Source: JBGCDD01 sp045105075
GTDB taxonomy: Bacteria > Pseudomonadota > Alphaproteobacteria > Rhodobacterales > Rhodobacteraceae
DNA length: 24,685 nucleotides
NCBI GenBank assembly: GCA_045105075.1
Contig: JBGCDD010000239.1
Coordinates: 1 to 24,685 of the forward strand
Direction of reading: 5' to 3'
A program made the position numbers and the translations under genes. This document shows, piece by piece, positions 23,901-24,685 of the stretch; the first letter of the stretch is position 1, and every line of letters begins with the position of its first letter. The notes below the pieces were generated by a model, which saw only the letters and a program-made list of their open reading frames with translations, was not told where the DNA came from and did not search any database.

Positions 23901-24314
23901 TCAGCTCAAATGGGCCACAACCTCGCGCACATGCGGCTGGGCCCGGTGCTCCATCAGGTAAATTCCCTGCCACGTGCCCAAACGCATCTGCCCCCCGGTC
24001 ACCGGGATCGACACTGAAACCGGCAACAGGGCTGCTTTGATATGGGCGGGCATATCATCAGGCCCCTCCGAGCGATGTTTCAAATACCCCATCTCCGGAT
24101 GATCCGCACCCGGCACCAAGCGCGCGAAAAACGCGTTGAGATCGGCCTTCACATCTGGGTCTGCGTTTTCCTGAATAAGCAACGAACAGGACGTATGGCG
24201 CACCATCAACGTCAACACCCCAGCGCCGCCATAGCTGGACACCCATTGCTCCACAGACGCGGTGAACTCATAAAGGCCGGGGCCCTGCGTGGAGATCGTA
24301 AATTGCCCCTGCAT
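23901..24314 (-). CDS. YjbQ/UPF0047 family protein
   Basis: 137 residues. Family marks are LTLMVRHTSCSLLIQENADP, a GYLKHRSEGPDDMPAHIKA segment and the end RLGTWQGIYLMEHR. The conserved His, Cys and Glu residues (RHTSCS, ENAD, EHR) are intact. E. coli YjbQ has weak thiamine-phosphate synthase activity, and the true role of the family is unclear. The gene starts four bases after the stop of the gene upstream, so the two seem to form an operon. Confidence 0.92.
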   Translation of the reverse strand: MQGQFTISTQGPGLYEFTASVEQWVSSYGGAGVLTLMVRHTSCSLLIQENADPDVKADLNAFFARLVPGADHPEMGYLKHRSEGPDDMPAHIKAALLPVSVSIPVTGGQMRLGTWQGIYLMEHRAQPHVREVVAHLS

Positions 24315-24318
24315 CGCT

Positions 24319-24685
24319 TCAGAATTCTAAGTTCTTTTGGAAATAGCAATAATTGCGCGCTTCAGCCGTGTTCAAGCTGTCGCCGATGCGATCGACACGC
24401 AGGGTAATACCGGGCGTTTCGAGCGTTTTCTCGGGCGCCGTCAGCGAGAACTGTACGCCGAGTTTGCGCTTGCTGGTCACTGGCGTGCCTCGTTCGCGAA
24501 CAATATAAATCCGCGATGACGAGCCGGCTTTCAGGACCCGATGTGCATAGTCACCCGCCGCGCACCAATAGTCTGATCCGGCCGATCCGGCCCGCCCAAT
24601 CACCTCAAACACCTGGTCGTTGACCGCGTTGACCGCATGTCGGTTTTCGGCGTGAAAGGCCGATACCGTTGCGGGAATTGACACC
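24319..24685 (-). CDS. 3' part of an unknown gene
   Basis: The frame is open to the window edge. About 121 residues are visible, from SIPATVSAFHAENRHAVNAV to the end YCYFQKNLEF. The segment contains two or more Cys, including DYWCAAGDYAHR. I recall similar small exported proteins in Rhodobacterales, but no function. The true start, perhaps with a signal peptide, is probably outside the window. It is followed within four bases by the yjbQ-like gene. Confidence 0.7.
   Translation of the reverse strand, partial: VSIPATVSAFHAENRHAVNAVNDQVFEVIGRAGSAGSDYWCAAGDYAHRVLKAGSSSRIYIVRERGTPVTSKRKLGVQFSLTAPEKTLETPGITLRVDRIGDSLNTAEARNYCYFQKNLEF

Overview
The window looks like a piece of chromosome from a marine alphaproteobacterium of the order Rhodobacterales (Roseobacter group). 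Three things support this. The tRNA-His gene has A73 and no encoded G-1, an alphaproteobacterial trait. The mmcB gene has the alphaproteobacterial SOS box GTTC-N7-GTTC just upstream. The block nrdR-ribD / ribE-ribB-ribH-nusB is in the usual order for this group, in GC-rich, GNC-biased coding DNA.

Left part (1-7000). A broken or window-truncated frame sits at the left edge. Next is the most unusual object here: a minus-strand gene (500-3148) for an 882-residue, extremely acidic protein. About 255 tandem triplets of the form (D/N)-E-(G/N/D/A/S) run between a short non-repetitive N-terminus and a Gly/Asp/Cys-rich tail. It has an ATG with a ribosome binding site and a strong terminator with a UUCG loop. 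About 1.5 kb of intergenic DNA with decayed repeats follows, then a membrane-anchored Ser/Thr protein kinase.

Middle (7000-14500). This part has tRNA-Asp, a pirin gene that has lost its N-terminal half and abuts a possible dioxygenase remnant, a small unknown gene, a secreted serralysin-type RTX metalloprotease with two PPC-like domains, tRNA-His, a GNAT acetyltransferase, a small conserved acidic protein, SOS-regulated mmcB, an ArsR/SRPBCC operon with a double palindromic operator, a candidate structured RNA of about 166 nt, and a small membrane protein.

Right part (14500-24685). A riboflavin operon runs on the minus strand: nrdR-ribD, then ribE-ribB(X)-ribH-nusB. It is split between ribD and ribE by an opposite-strand capsule cassette (kpsS, a Wza/KpsD-type export lipoprotein, kpsC) that carries its own promoter. 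The second domain of the ribBA product lacks the zinc cysteines of GTP cyclohydrolase II, so that step must be encoded elsewhere. The edge holds a YjbQ-family gene and the 3' part of an unknown gene.

All calls come from reading the sequence. No similarity search was run.
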